The notes beneath the pieces are model-generated. The model made no database searches. It had not been told where the DNA came from and saw nothing but the letters and a program-made list of their open reading frames with translations. Position numbers and translations under genes: made by a program. A stretch of 37,673 nucleotides of DNA, taken from NCBI GenBank assembly GCA_028749255.1, contig JAQTYE010000008.1, positions 1-37,673 of the forward strand. The letters run 5' to 3'. Below are positions 1 to 12,355 of this stretch, piece by piece (the first letter of the stretch is position 1; each line of letters starts with the position of its first letter). Origin of the DNA: Paracoccaceae bacterium. Its GTDB lineage: Bacteria; Pseudomonadota; Alphaproteobacteria; Rhodobacterales; Rhodobacteraceae.

Positions 1-107
1 CTCGGTCTGGCCAACGGATCGTCAGCAAACCACGGCGCTTGCGCGCTTGGTTATCGGCGGCCCAGTCCTTGATCTTGCAGGTCGGGGGGGGGGGGCGGTT
101 TGCTCAT
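1..107 (-). pseudogene. IS5-type transposase N-terminus, frameshifted at a 12-base homopolymer
   Basis: From the minus-strand ATG at 107 the frame reads M-S-K-P and then enters a run of twelve C residues. In the start frame translation soon hits a stop. One frame over, the sequence continues KIKDWAADNQARKRRG and LLTIRW, closely matching the N-terminal IS5 transposase pattern (K-x-x-W-x-x-Y-N-x-A-L-x-x-R-G-S-L-T-x-W). A tract of 11 or 14 C would join the start to this frame. The tract may therefore reflect decay, slippage during replication or transcription, or a sequencing error. The usual Tyr and Ser of the motif are replaced (D and L), which favours decay. The rest of the protein lies outside the window. 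Confidence 0.58.
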
Positions 108-170
108 GCCCGACAATTATCATGCTGCATTCACAAGATGAATCCCAAGCCCGGTTTGCGCAACAGGGCC
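1..170 (-). mobile_element. IS5-family insertion sequence, one terminal part
   Basis: Read on the minus strand, the segment begins GGCCCTGTTGCGCAAACC, which resembles the terminal inverted repeat of IS5-family (IS903/IS1031-like) elements. About 60 bases inside it a transposase-like reading frame starts and runs off the left window edge. Only one end is visible, so neither the partner repeat nor the target duplication can be checked. The element ends about 49 bp beyond the stop codon of the neighbouring sensor kinase, so it did not interrupt that gene. The 171-218 gap holds nothing recognisable. The family assignment rests on remembered IS5 consensus features. Confidence 0.62.
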
Positions 171-218
171 TTTGGTCGGTTGCTATGCCATACGTGGCAC
201 CCTCAGTCCCTGTCCGCG

Positions 219-2441
<2,223 letters not shown>

Positions 2442-2576
2442 CCGGCATACGCCCCATGTCCAAACCTGAGCCGGACCTTGGCAGAGCCGTGTGAATTTAG
2501 CCTTAACCTGCGTAACCACCGTTGCCACACCCTGACCCGCATGAGACCATCGCGGCATCTTTCGGGAGGATTGAGT

Positions 2577-5500
2577 ATGCGTGTTTCGTTCAAGGCCTTG
2601 TCGCTTGCCGCGGCACTTTTTGTGTCAGCGGTGCCTGTGATGGCGCAAGACGGGCCTTTGGTGCCCGCGCGGCGTATGGTGTTTACCGAAGGTACCGATC
2701 TGGCCGGGCGCGATCTGACGCAGATTTTCGACACGACGCTTGAATCCTGCGAGGCCGCCTGTCTGGCCAATCCTGCCTGCGAGGCGGTGACCTTCAACGC
2801 GCGCAACAATTCGTGCTTCCCGAAAGCGCAGATCACCGCGATGAGCCCCTATCAGGGCGCGTTCTCGGGCTTTGTCCGGGCGGCGGCGCCGGGGGCGGAA
2901 ACGCTGGCGAAACAACGCGCGGCTGATCTGGCATTTTTGCGTGCCGGTGATTTCGACGCGGCGTTGCGTCTGGCGCAGGGGTTGGGACGGCGACACCTGA
3001 GCGGGGATTGGTCCGAGGCAGATCTGGCGCAAGCCCTGTCTGCGGCGCGTGGGCGCGGCGATCTGGCCGAGATCTGGCGTTTGCAGGGCGCGTTGCTGAC
3101 GCTGACCGATGCGCCCGATCAATGGGTGGATTACGGCCGCACCGCTTTGGCCCGCGATGCCCGCAACGGCGCCAATGTGGCGATTCCGGCGGCGATCAAC
3201 GGGTATCTGCGGGCGCCGGGCAAGGCCACGCAGGCCGAAGCGCTAAGTGTTCTGGCGCAGGCGTTCGAGGCAGACGGACGCGGGCGCGACATGATCCCTG
3301 CGTTGGTGTTGGCGCAGGGCCTGTCGTCGCGCGCCGATATCGCTGCCGCGCTGGACGATGCCACCGCGAAATATGGCTTTCGCGTTTCGGGCCACGAGGT
3401 CGAGGCCGACAGTGCCAGCCCGCGGATCTGTGCGCAGTTCAACGCCGATCTGGTCCGCGCGGGCACTGATTACACCAGCTTTGTGCAGCTGCCCAAACCT
3501 GGCCTGTCGGTCGAGGCTTCGGGTGACCGGATTTGCGTCGAAGGGTTCGCCCATGGCGAACGCCAGAGCCTGACCTTCCGCAAGGGTCTGCCCGCCGCAT
3601 CGGGCGAGGCGCTGGCGAAGGATGTGACGATCACCGCCTATATTCGTGACCGTTCGCCTGCCGTGCGGTTCCCGGGGCGCGCCTATGTTCTGCCGCGGGC
3701 GGTGGATGCGGGGCTGCCGGTGGAAACCGTGAATACCGAGCATCTGGAATTGCGCCTGCTGCGGGTGTCTGACCGCAATCTGGTGGCCGCAATGCGCGAA
3801 GATTATTTCGCCCGTTCGCTCGATTATTGGCAGGCGGATTATTACAGCGACACCATGGCCGAAGAAGTCTGGACCGGGACGGCCGATGTCGCGATGCAGG
3901 TCAACCGCGACATGACCACGCGCCTGCCTGTGCAAGAGGTGACCGGGCCGCTGGGGCCGGGCGTCTATGCGCTGCAGGCCAGCGTTCCGGGCAAGGACGA
4001 GATGGACAACCCGGCAGCGACGCAGTGGTTCGTGATTTCGGATCTGGGGCTGAGCACCTATGCGGGCACCGATGGGCTGACGGTGGCGGTGCGCGGGCTG
4101 TCCGATGCCGCGCCGCGCGCCAATGTCGCAGTCGAGTTGATTTCCAAGGCGAACGCCGTGCTGGGCCGCACCCAAACCGATGCCGAGGGCGTGGCCCATT
4201 TCGACGCGGGTCTCAGCGCCGGGCGGGGTGCCGCGGCGCCGGCGCTGGTGACGGTGGCCTCGGGCGATGACATGGCGTTCCTGTCGCTGACCGATGCCGA
4301 ATTCGACCTGTCAGATCGCGGGGTCGAGGGCTTGCCGCCCGCGCCGCCGATCGACGTGTTCCTTGCCACTGATCGCGGTGCTTACCGGGTGGGCGAGACG
4401 ATCCATGCGACGGCTCTGGCCCGCGATGCGGCAACCCGCGCGCTGCCCGGCCTGCCGTTGACCGCCGTTCTGATGCGCCCGGATGGTGTCGAATATTCCC
4501 GGATGATTGCCACCGATGCGGGCGCGGGCGGTCATGTTGCCGAATTCGCACTGGGCGGGCAGGCGCCGCGCGGCACCTGGCGGCTGGATGTGTTTGCCGA
4601 CCTCAAGGCGGCGCCGCTGGCTTCGTCGAAACTGCTGGTCGAGGATTTCCTGCCCGAACGGATTGATTTCACCCTGAGCCTGCCCGACGGGCTGCTGGCG
4701 GGGGGTGACATGCCCGAAATCGGCGTCGATGCGCGCTATCTGTTCGGGGCGCCGGGCGCCGGGCTGGAGATGGAAGGCGACCTGCGGCTGAGCGCGGCGG
4801 CCAGCGTTCCGGGGTTTGAAGGCTATCGCTTCGCCCGCCACGATGCGCCGTTCTCTCCCTGGAGCGCGCCGCTGGGCGATGGCCTGACCGATGGCGCAGG
4901 CCATGGCAGCCTGTATGCCGAGTTGCCCGATATGGGCGACGAGGGCAAACGCCCGCTCGATGCCACTTTCACGGTGCGCGTCAAGGAAGGCTCGGGGCGC
5001 CCCGTCGAGCGCACGATCAGCCGCATCATCCTGCCTGCCGATCCGGTGATCGGCATTCGCCCGATGTTCGACGCCACCGTGGCCGAGGGGTCCGAGGCGC
5101 GATTCCGCATTCTGGCGCTGGGTCAGCAGGCCGCACCCGTGCCGATGCCGGTGCATTGGGTGCTGAACCGTATCGAAACCCGCTATCAGTGGTATTCGCT
5201 TTATGGCTCGTGGAACTGGGAGGCCGTGACCCATCGCAAGGCGGTGGCGCAGGGCGATTTGACCTTGGGCACCGATGGCCCGGCGGAAATCGGCGTGCCG
5301 GTGGACTGGGGCCAGTATGAGCTGGTGGTCGAACGCACGGGCGGCACCTATACCGCCAGTTCGGTGGGCTTCGATGCGGGCTGGTATGCGCCCGCCGATG
5401 TGCTGGCCAGCCCTGATCGGCTGGAGCTGTCGCTGGACAAGCCGGGCTATCGCAGCGGCGATGTGGCGTGGCTGCGGGTGGTTCCGGCCACTGATGGCGT

Positions 5501-8021
5501 GGCGCTGGTCTCGGTGCTGTCGAACCGTCTGATTTCGCTGAAATCCGTGCCGGTGACCGCGGGCGAGAACGTGATCGAGCTGCCGGTGACCGATGACTGG
5601 GGCGCCGGGGCCTATGTCACGGCCTCGGTGCTGCGTCCGCTGGATGCGGACGCGCCCGAACGCGCCCCGGTGCGGGCGATGGGGCTGGCCCATGCCGCGG
5701 TCGATCCGGGCGCGCGCCAGTTGCAGGCCAGTTTTGAGGTGCCAGCGGCATCCGATCCGCGCGCGGCCCTGCCGGTGGCGATCAAAGTCGCGGGCGTGGC
5801 GCCGGGGGAAACCGCGCATGTCACCATCGCGGCGGTCGATCTGGGGATCCTCAACCTGACGGGGTTCAAATCGCCCGATCCGTCGGCGCATTACTTCGGC
5901 CAGCGGCGGCTGGGCGTGGGCTTGCGTGATATTTACGGGCGGTTGATCGACGGGCAAAGTGGCGTGGACGGGATCATCCGGTCGGGCGGCGATGCCGGGC
6001 GCGATATGGCAACGCAAGCGCCGCCCCCCACCGAAGAACTGGTGGCCTATTTCTCGGGGCCGCTTGAGGTGGGCGCCGATGGCTATGCCCGCACCGAATT
6101 CCAGATGCCCGCCTTCAACGGCACCGTGCGGCTGATGGCGGTGGCCTGGTCGGAGACCGGCGTGGGGCAGGCGCAGGCCGATGTTCTGGTGCGCGATCCG
6201 GTGGTGGTGACCGCTTCGGTGCCGCGCTTCCTGGCACCGGGCGACCAGTCGCGGATGCTTTTGGAAATCGTGCATGCCAGCGGGCCGTCGGGGCGGATGG
6301 GTCTGGATGTGACCTCGGCCGGGCTGACCCTTGGCGGCGCGCCGTCGGGCGTTGATCTGGCCGATCTGGGCAAGGCGGAACTCAGCGTGCCGATCACGGC
6401 GCCGGATGCAGCCGGACTGCATCAGATCCGCATCGCGCTGACCACGCCCGATGGCAAGCTGCTGGAGAAACTGCTGACCCTGCCGGTGCAGCAAAACGAC
6501 CCGGCCGTGGCGCATCAGACCCGCTTCGATCTGGCGGCGGGCAGCAGCTTCACCTTCGATGCCAATGCTCTGAGCGGCTTTGTTCCGGGGTCGGCGCGGG
6601 CGACGCTGGCGGTGGGGCCCTTGGCGCAGTTCGATACGGCGGCGCTCTTGGATGCGCTGGACACATACCCCTATGGCTGCACCGAACAGGTCACGTCAAA
6701 GGCGCTGCCGCTGCTGTATCTGTCCAGCGTGGCCGAAACGATGGGGCTGGCCAGCCCCGCCGATCTGCGCGACCGGGTTGATGTGGCGATCCGCAAGGTG
6801 CTGACCAATCAGGATGCCTCGGGCGCCTTTGGCCTGTGGTCTGCCAGCTCGGGCGATCTGTGGCTGGATGCCTATGTGTCCGATTTTCTCAGCCGGGCGC
6901 GTCACGAGGGCTACACTGTGCCCGATGCCGCCTTCCGCAACGCGATGGACAATCTGCGCAATCAGGTCAATTACGCCCCCGATTTCGATGGCGGCAGCAA
7001 CGGCGGCGGCCGCGATCTGGCCTATGCCTTGATGGTGCTGGCGCGCGAAGGCGCGGCCTCGGTGTCGGACCTGCGCTATTATGCCGATGTGAAGGGCGGC
7101 GATTTCGCAACACCGCTGGCGGCGGCGCAGCTGGGGGCCGCGCTGGCGTCTTATGGCGATCAGACGCGCGCCGATGCGATGTTCGCGCGTGCGGGCGCGC
7201 TGTTGCAGACGCCCGAGGATGCGACGCTCTGGCGGGCCGATTACGGCACCGCGTTGCGGGATCGTGCCGCGGTTCTGGCACTGGCCGCAGGGGCGGGGTC
7301 GCAGGCGGTGCCTTTGGCCGATCTGGGCCAAAGCCTTGCGACGCGGATCGCCGGACAGCGCCTGTCCACGCAAGAGGCCGCCTGGACCCTGCTGGCCACC
7401 CACGCGATGATCGACCGTCCGGGTCTGGATGGGTTCACCATCAACGGCGCGCCGGTCGAGGGGCCGCTGCTGCGAATGATCGGGGCCGATAGCGCGGGCC
7501 AAAGCCTTGATATCCGCAACGGCACCCGCCGCGATGCGGTGTTGACGCTGACCACCATCGGTGTGCCCGAGGTGCCCGAGCCCGCGGGTGGCAAGGGCTT
7601 CTCGATCACCCGGCAGCTCTACGCGCTGGATGGGTCCAAGGTCGCGCCCGATGCCGTGGGGCAGGGCGACCGTCTGGTCGAGGTGCTGGAAATCACTCCG
7701 CATGGGAAGGTCGCAGCGCGGTTGATGGTCTCTGATCCGCTGCCCGCAGGGTTCGAGATCGACAACCCCAACCTGCTGCGCGCGGGCGATCTGGCGGCGC
7801 TGGACTGGCTGCGGGTCGAGGGGAGCACCGAGATGACCGAATTCCGGCAGGATCGGTTCCTTGCCGCGCTGGACTGGCGGTCGGATAAACCGTTCCGGCT
7901 GGCCTATATCCTGCGCGCGGTCAGCCCGGGCAGCTTCCATCGTCCGGCGGCCTCGGTCGAGGATATGTATCGCCCCGATCAGCGGGCGCAGACCGATGCC
8001 GAACAGGTGGTAATCAAGTAA
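2577..8021 (+). CDS. Alpha-2-macroglobulin family periplasmic protein with PAN/Apple domain and thioester
   Basis: A broad-spectrum protease trap, 1814 residues. It has a type I signal peptide (cleavage near VMA|QD) and no lipobox, so it should be soluble in the periplasm, unlike the E. coli lipoprotein homologue. A four-Cys PAN/Apple-like segment follows (C58, C62, C68, C80), then macroglobulin-type domains (one near 590-690, another near 940). A conserved bacterial A2M stretch, [13 protein letters not shown], comes next. The thioester motif YGCTEQ (Cys1368) opens the thioester domain, and a C-terminal receptor-binding-like domain ends the protein. The ORF track starts at 1524, but ATG 2577 is preceded by GGGAGGA and begins the signal peptide. 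pbpC starts at the base after its stop, the classic pairing in which the trap protects a breached envelope while PBP1C repairs it. Confidence 0.93.
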   Translation: MRVSFKALSLAAALFVSAVPVMAQDGPLVPARRMVFTEGTDLAGRDLTQIFDTTLESCEAACLANPACEAVTFNARNNSCFPKAQITAMSPYQGAFSGFVRAAAPGAETLAKQRAADLAFLRAGDFDAALRLAQGLGRRHLSGDWSEADLAQALSAARGRGDLAEIWRLQGALLTLTDAPDQWVDYGRTALARDARNGANVAIPAAINGYLRAPGKATQAEALSVLAQAFEADGRGRDMIPALVLAQGLSSRADIAAALDDATAKYGFRVSGHEVEADSASPRICAQFNADLVRAGTDYTSFVQLPKPGLSVEASGDRICVEGFAHGERQSLTFRKGLPAASGEALAKDVTITAYIRDRSPAVRFPGRAYVLPRAVDAGLPVETVNTEHLELRLLRVSDRNLVAAMREDYFARSLDYWQADYYSDTMAEEVWTGTADVAMQVNRDMTTRLPVQEVTGPLGPGVYALQASVPGKDEMDNPAATQWFVISDLGLSTYAGTDGLTVAVRGLSDAAPRANVAVELISKANAVLGRTQTDAEGVAHFDAGLSAGRGAAAPALVTVASGDDMAFLSLTDAEFDLSDRGVEGLPPAPPIDVFLATDRGAYRVGETIHATALARDAATRALPGLPLTAVLMRPDGVEYSRMIATDAGAGGHVAEFALGGQAPRGTWRLDVFADLKAAPLASSKLLVEDFLPERIDFTLSLPDGLLAGGDMPEIGVDARYLFGAPGAGLEMEGDLRLSAAASVPGFEGYRFARHDAPFSPWSAPLGDGLTDGAGHGSLYAELPDMGDEGKRPLDATFTVRVKEGSGRPVERTISRIILPADPVIGIRPMFDATVAEGSEARFRILALGQQAAPVPMPVHWVLNRIETRYQWYSLYGSWNWEAVTHRKAVAQGDLTLGTDGPAEIGVPVDWGQYELVVERTGGTYTASSVGFDAGWYAPADVLASPDRLELSLDKPGYRSGDVAWLRVVPATDGVALVSVLSNRLISLKSVPVTAGENVIELPVTDDWGAGAYVTASVLRPLDADAPERAPVRAMGLAHAAVDPGARQLQASFEVPAASDPRAALPVAIKVAGVAPGETAHVTIAAVDLGILNLTGFKSPDPSAHYFGQRRLGVGLRDIYGRLIDGQSGVDGIIRSGGDAGRDMATQAPPPTEELVAYFSGPLEVGADGYARTEFQMPAFNGTVRLMAVAWSETGVGQAQADVLVRDPVVVTASVPRFLAPGDQSRMLLEIVHASGPSGRMGLDVTSAGLTLGGAPSGVDLADLGKAELSVPITAPDAAGLHQIRIALTTPDGKLLEKLLTLPVQQNDPAVAHQTRFDLAAGSSFTFDANALSGFVPGSARATLAVGPLAQFDTAALLDALDTYPYGCTEQVTSKALPLLYLSSVAETMGLASPADLRDRVDVAIRKVLTNQDASGAFGLWSASSGDLWLDAYVSDFLSRARHEGYTVPDAAFRNAMDNLRNQVNYAPDFDGGSNGGGRDLAYALMVLAREGAASVSDLRYYADVKGGDFATPLAAAQLGAALASYGDQTRADAMFARAGALLQTPEDATLWRADYGTALRDRAAVLALAAGAGSQAVPLADLGQSLATRIAGQRLSTQEAAWTLLATHAMIDRPGLDGFTINGAPVEGPLLRMIGADSAGQSLDIRNGTRRDAVLTLTTIGVPEVPEPAGGKGFSITRQLYALDGSKVAPDAVGQGDRLVEVLEITPHGKVAARLMVSDPLPAGFEIDNPNLLRAGDLAALDWLRVEGSTEMTEFRQDRFLAALDWRSDKPFRLAYILRAVSPGSFHRPAASVEDMYRPDQRAQTDAEQVVIK

Positions 8022-10058
8022 ATGCACCGCCTGCTTGCGGCCCTGGCTGTTGCGCTGGCGCTGGTCGGCGCCGGGCGTGATGGCTTTAACGACTGGATCG
8101 CGCGCACCGATCTGCCCGCGCTGGTGGTTGCGGTGGGAACCGAGGTTGTGGCCCGCGATGGCAGTCTGCTGCGTGCCTTTCCGGTGGCGGACGGGCGGTG
8201 GCGGCTGGCGCCGGGGCCGGTCGATCCGGCCTATCTGCGCCTGCTGATCGCCTTTGAAGACCGCCGGTTTTACGATCACGCCGGGGTGGATCCGCGCGCG
8301 GTGCTGCGCGCGGCGTGGCAGGGGTTGTGGGCCGGGCGGATCATCTCGGGCGCCTCGACGCTGAGCATGCAGGTCGCGCGGCTGCTGGAGGCGGGTCCGA
8401 CCGGCACGGTGCACGGCAAGATCCGGCAGGCGCGGGTTGCGCTGGCGCTGGAACGGCATCTGTCGAAGGCGCAGATCCTGGATCTGTATCTGCGGCTGGC
8501 GCCTTTTGGCGGCAATCTGGAAGGGGTGCGCGCCGCCAGTCTGGCCTGGCTTGGCAAGGAACCGCGTCGTCTGACCCCCGCCGAGGCGGCGTTGCTGATC
8601 GCACTGCCGCAAGCGCCCGAAAGCCGCCGCCCCGATCGTGCGGCGCAGGCCGCGCGGGTGGCGCGTGACCGGGTGCTGGCGCGGCTGGCTGCGGCGGGCG
8701 TCCTGACGCCCGAACAGCTGATCGCCTCACAGGCCGAACCGATGCCCGGGCCCCGGCGCGACTTTCCCGCGCTTGCCCCGCATCTGACCGAACGGCTGGC
8801 ATGGGCAGCGCCGCAGGGCACGCGGATTGAAACCACGATTGACGCCGGGCTGCAACGCGCGGCCGAAGCGCTGGCACGCCGCGCGGTGGCGGGGTTGGCG
8901 GGGCAGGTCTCGGCGGCGATGGTCTTTGCCGATCATCAGAGTGGCGAAATTCTGGCGCAGGTCGGCGCCGCGGAATGGAGCGATGATCGCCGCGCGGGGT
9001 TTGTGGATATGACGCAGGCGCTGCGCTCACCCGGATCGACGCTGAAACCGTTTGTCTACGCGCTGGCCTTTGATGATGGCCTGGCCCATCCCGAAACCCT
9101 GATCGAGGATCGCCCTGTGGCCTTTGGCTCCTGGCATCCGCAAAATTTCGACCGCAAGTTTCGCGGCACGGTCAGCATCCGCACCGCGCTGACGCAATCG
9201 CTGAACATCCCGGTGGTCACCCTGACCGAGGCACTGGGCCCCGCGCGGCTGATGGCCAGCCTGCGCCGGGCGGGGGCCGAGGCGCGGTTGCCAGGGGGCG
9301 AGCCGGGTCTGGCGATCAGCCTGGGGGGGCTGGGGATCACGCTGCAAGATCTGGTGCAGGCCTATGCTGCGCTGGCACGGCTGGGCGCGCCGATCCATCT
9401 GTCGGCCGAAGCCGGGGGCGCCCATCCCTTGCAGACGCGGTTGTTTGGTGCGGTGGCGGCGTGGCAGGTAATGGATATTCTGGCCCGCATTCCGCCGCCG
9501 CATGGCGCGGCCCCCGGGCGGCTGGCCTACAAGACGGGCACCTCTTATGGCCACCGCGATGCGCTGGCGGTGGGGTTCGACGGGCGGCATGTGGGGGGGG
9601 TCTGGCTGGGGCGGGCGGATGGCACGCCGGTGCCCGGGGCGTTCGGCGGCGATCTGGCGGCGCCGGTTCTGTTTGAACTGTTTGCGCGCGCCAAGGCCGC
9701 GCCCGACCCGTTGCCGCCGCCACCGCCTGCGACGCTGCTGCTGCCGAATGCCCGGCTGCCGCTGCCGTTGCAGCGGTTCCGCCCGCGCGACGCGGTCTTT
9801 GCCGAGGCGCCCGAAGACGCGCCCGCGCTGGCTTTCCCACCCGATGGGGCAGAACTGGACGCGCCGCAGGGCGGGCTGGTGGTGAAGCTGCGCGGCGGGG
9901 TGGCCCCGTTTACCTGGCTGGCAAACGGGGTGCCTGTGGCAATTGGATCAAGGCTGCGCGAAACCACGCTGCCGATGCCGGGGCCGGGGTTTGTGACGCT
10001 GACGGTGCTGGATGCGCGCGGGCGTTCGGCCAGCGCGCAGATCCGGCTGCGGCCCTGA
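8022..10058 (+). CDS. pbpC: Penicillin-binding protein 1C (transglycosylase/transpeptidase)
   Basis: Bifunctional peptidoglycan synthase of 678 residues with an N-terminal membrane anchor (about residues 4-18). The GT51 transglycosylase domain contains AFEDRRFYDHAGVD (catalytic Glu near 79) and SGASTLSMQVARL. The transpeptidase domain has SxxK (S339-T-L-K342), SLN (393-395) and KTG (504-506), so both activities look intact. The C-terminal 90 residues match the Ig-like domain typical of PBP1C (BiPBP_C). Its ATG immediately follows the TAA of the macroglobulin gene, so the two are almost certainly co-translated. In other proteobacteria the same pair is thought to act together on envelope damage. 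Its stop abuts the stop of the convergent small gene at 10059. Confidence 0.93.
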   Translation: MHRLLAALAVALALVGAGRDGFNDWIARTDLPALVVAVGTEVVARDGSLLRAFPVADGRWRLAPGPVDPAYLRLLIAFEDRRFYDHAGVDPRAVLRAAWQGLWAGRIISGASTLSMQVARLLEAGPTGTVHGKIRQARVALALERHLSKAQILDLYLRLAPFGGNLEGVRAASLAWLGKEPRRLTPAEAALLIALPQAPESRRPDRAAQAARVARDRVLARLAAAGVLTPEQLIASQAEPMPGPRRDFPALAPHLTERLAWAAPQGTRIETTIDAGLQRAAEALARRAVAGLAGQVSAAMVFADHQSGEILAQVGAAEWSDDRRAGFVDMTQALRSPGSTLKPFVYALAFDDGLAHPETLIEDRPVAFGSWHPQNFDRKFRGTVSIRTALTQSLNIPVVTLTEALGPARLMASLRRAGAEARLPGGEPGLAISLGGLGITLQDLVQAYAALARLGAPIHLSAEAGGAHPLQTRLFGAVAAWQVMDILARIPPPHGAAPGRLAYKTGTSYGHRDALAVGFDGRHVGGVWLGRADGTPVPGAFGGDLAAPVLFELFARAKAAPDPLPPPPPATLLLPNARLPLPLQRFRPRDAVFAEAPEDAPALAFPPDGAELDAPQGGLVVKLRGGVAPFTWLANGVPVAIGSRLRETTLPMPGPGFVTLTVLDARGRSASAQIRLRP

Positions 10059-10307
10059 TCAGCCGCGCGCGGCCAGCAAGTCCTGCGCCGCCGTAATCGC
10101 ATTGGCCACCGACTGCCGTGCACGCGGGGCGTTGGCCCAACAGGTGGTTCCCAGATGCGCCGCGACAAGGCGGCAGATGTGGTCGGCCTCGGCCCCGGCC
10201 AGCGCTTGCGCTGAACCGAAGCCGATTTCTTCGAACCGGGCCAGAACGGTCGGCCCGACCAAAGGCGCGGCCAGCAAGGCCGCGCGCTCTTCGGGAGAGA
10301 ACCCCAT
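10059..10307 (-). CDS. Small helix-hairpin-helix protein
   Basis: An 82-residue protein. The segment PLVGPTVLARFEEIGFGSAQ resembles a helix-hairpin-helix DNA-binding element. The overall pattern recalls Cdd1/'pathogenicity locus' or TfoX C-terminal-like domains, but I cannot decide between these. The ORF track places the start at 10355, inside the thiolase gene. The better start is the ATG at 10307, which shares one base with the thiolase stop (TGATG) and implies translational coupling. It is convergent with pbpC with no gap. Function unknown; a nucleic-acid role is inference only. Confidence 0.68.
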   Translation of the reverse strand: MGFSPEERAALLAAPLVGPTVLARFEEIGFGSAQALAGAEADHICRLVAAHLGTTCWANAPRARQSVANAITAAQDLLAARG

Positions 10308-11482
10308 CAGACCCGTTCGATCGCGATGGCGATGCCCTGACCGCCGCCGATGCACATCGTGATCAGCCCGAGTTTGCCGCCGGTGCGTGCCAGATGATAC
10401 ATCGTCTTCACGGTCAGCAGCGCGCCAGTGGCGCCAATCGGGTGACCCAACGCAATCGCGCCGCCGTTCGGGTTGACCTTGGCCGGATCAAGGCCCAGCT
10501 CGTTCGAGACGGCCAGCGCTTGTGCGGCGAAGGCTTCGTTGCTTTCGATCACGTCGAAATCGGCAACCGTCATCCCCAGCTTTTCGCACAGCTGCTGCAC
10601 CGCGGGGATCGGGCCCAGACCCATCACTTCGGGGCGCACGCCGGCAACCGAATAGCCCAGGATTTTCGCCAGCGGCTTCAGACCGGCGGCTTCGGCGGCC
10701 TCGGCCCGCGCCAGCACCACGGCAGCGGCGCCATCGTTGATGCCGCTGGCATTGCCCGCGGTGACCGAGCCATCCTTTTTGAAGACAGCTTTCAGCCCAC
10801 CCAGTTTCTCCAGCGAGGTCGCCTTGGGGTGCTCATCGGTGTCAAACACCACGGTGCCCTTGCGCGAGGCGATTTCAATCGGGACGATTTCATCCTTGAA
10901 CAGGCCAGCCGCAATGGCGGCGGCGGCGCGGTTCTGGCTTTCCATCGCGAACGCATCCTGATCATCGCGCGAGATGCCGCATTCGCTGGCCACGTTTTCG
11001 GCGGTCACACCCATGTGGCCGGTGCCGAACGGGCAGGTCAGTGCGCCGGTCATCATGTCGATCATCTTGGCGTCGCCCATCTTTTGACCAAACCGGGCCG
11101 AGGGGATGATGTAGGGGCCGCGGCTCATGCATTCGGCGCCGCCCGCAAGTGCGAAATCGGCGTCCCCCAGCATCAGCGCCTGCGTGGCCGAGACGATGGC
11201 CTGCGCGCCCGATCCGCACAGGCGGTTCACGTTCATGCAGGGCGTGCCGACGGTGACACCGGCGTCCAGCGCGGCGACGCGGCTCAGGTACATGTCGCGG
11301 GGTTCGGTGTTCAGCACATGGCCGAACACGACCTGACCGATCTTGTCGGCCTCGATGCCCGCGCGCGCGATGGCGGCCTTGGCGGCAGTGGTGGCCAGTT
11401 CGATCGGCGTGAAGCCTGCAAGGCTGCCGCCGAAGGTGCCGATGGCGGTGCGGGCGCCCGAAAGAATAACGATGCCGGTCAT
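10307..11482 (-). CDS. Acetyl-CoA C-acetyltransferase (thiolase)
   Basis: A thiolase of 391 residues that condenses or cleaves acetyl-CoA/acetoacetyl-CoA (AtoB/PhaA type) or a related beta-ketoacyl-CoA. It shows the acyl-accepting Cys in NRLCGSG (C89), the NEAF motif, the catalytic His in GGAIALGHPIGATG (H347) and the second Cys in MCIGGGQG (C377). Length is normal for the family. The start at 11482 is chosen over the ORF-track start because GGGGGA precedes it and MTGIVILSGARTAIG is the usual thiolase N-terminus. No phaB, atoDA or other pathway gene is adjacent, so its exact pathway is open; polyhydroxybutyrate or ketone-body use is plausible. It is coupled to the small gene downstream. Confidence 0.9.
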   Translation of the reverse strand: MTGIVILSGARTAIGTFGGSLAGFTPIELATTAAKAAIARAGIEADKIGQVVFGHVLNTEPRDMYLSRVAALDAGVTVGTPCMNVNRLCGSGAQAIVSATQALMLGDADFALAGGAECMSRGPYIIPSARFGQKMGDAKMIDMMTGALTCPFGTGHMGVTAENVASECGISRDDQDAFAMESQNRAAAAIAAGLFKDEIVPIEIASRKGTVVFDTDEHPKATSLEKLGGLKAVFKKDGSVTAGNASGINDGAAAVVLARAEAAEAAGLKPLAKILGYSVAGVRPEVMGLGPIPAVQQLCEKLGMTVADFDVIESNEAFAAQALAVSNELGLDPAKVNPNGGAIALGHPIGATGALLTVKTMYHLARTGGKLGLITMCIGGGQGIAIAIERV

Positions 11483-11690
11483 GGATAAATCCCCCAGTTG
11501 GTTGCGTGCGAACCCTAACGCGGTGGCCCCCCTCGCGCTAGTTGGTCGGGGCAAGGCGACGTAGCGTAAATTTCGCAGTTGGCGCTATCATCGGCGGTTT
11601 GGTGGGGGCCCGGAAAATCCCGGCCGCCGAAGGGCGATTGCGCGGGCTGGCGGTTCGGCTAAGCTTCGCCAGTCCCGACGGAGCGCACCG
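11483..11690. other. Divergent intergenic region between thiolase and LysE-type gene
   Basis: These 208 bp must carry the promoters of both flanking genes. I see no convincing -35/-10 pair. An inverted repeat CTGGCG...CGCCAG (11647-11652 with 11667-11672) could form a leader hairpin 18 bp before the exporter start. ORFs crossing this region on either strand look like shadows. Confidence 0.45.
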
Positions 11691-12317
11691 ATGTTTGACA
11701 TTCTTGCCACCTACCCGACCGAGCAGCTGATCGCCTTTATGATCGGTGGGCTGGTGCTGAACCTGACGCCTGGGTCGGACGTGCTGTTTGCCACCGCCAG
11801 CGGCATTCAGGGCGGGCCGCGTGCGGGCGCCGCCGCCGGTCTGGGCGTCGGCCTTGGCGGTATTGTGCATGTCAGTCTGGCGGCGCTGGGGCTGTCGGCG
11901 CTGGTGGCGGCGCATCCCGGAGCGCTGGGGGTGATCCGCTGGGCGGGGGCGGCTTATCTGCTGTGGATCGCGGTGCGCAGCTGGCGCGCGGGGGCGCCGC
12001 ATATGGTGACCGCCCGTGCCCCGATCCGCCCGGTTGAGGCGCTGCGGCGCGGTGTGACGATCAACGTGCTGAACCCCAAGGTGATGCTGTTCATGCTGGC
12101 CTTTCTGCCGCAATTCACCCGCCCCGACTATGGCCCGATCTGGCAGCAGATCGTGCTGTTGGGAAGTATCGTCACCTTTACAGGAACCCTTGTCACCATC
12201 GGCTATGGGCTGACCGCGGGCTGGCTGGGCGCCCGTCTGGCGCGGCGGATGGGGGTGCTGAACCGGGTCGCGGCGGTGTTGTTTGGCGGGCTTGCCGCAC
12301 GGCTGGTGATCGACTGA
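11691..12317 (+). CDS. LysE/RhtB-family amino-acid exporter
   Basis: An inner-membrane exporter of 208 residues, the usual family length, with about six hydrophobic segments. The N-terminus has the family hallmark LNLTPGSDVLF (about residues 23-33), followed by a glycine-rich helix and LGVIRWAGAAYLLWIA. The conserved NPKVMLFMLAFLPQF stretch is at about 126-140. The family exports basic or neutral amino acids and their analogues; the substrate cannot be read from sequence. It lies 38 bp before rluA on the same strand and may be co-transcribed with it. Confidence 0.9.
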   Translation: MFDILATYPTEQLIAFMIGGLVLNLTPGSDVLFATASGIQGGPRAGAAAGLGVGLGGIVHVSLAALGLSALVAAHPGALGVIRWAGAAYLLWIAVRSWRAGAPHMVTARAPIRPVEALRRGVTINVLNPKVMLFMLAFLPQFTRPDYGPIWQQIVLLGSIVTFTGTLVTIGYGLTAGWLGARLARRMGVLNRVAAVLFGGLAARLVID

Positions 12318-12355
12318 GGCTTGACGCCCCGCGCGCCCCGCGCCATCCCCGGAAC

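Noticed and set aside
4311-6515. 734-codon minus-strand ORF inside the macroglobulin gene
   Set aside because: Low-complexity His/Arg/Gln-rich translation typical of a GC-rich antisense frame; the sense strand encodes a clear family.
10118-11488. 456-codon plus-strand ORF across the thiolase
   Set aside because: Antisense shadow; the thiolase catalytic motifs are on the minus strand.
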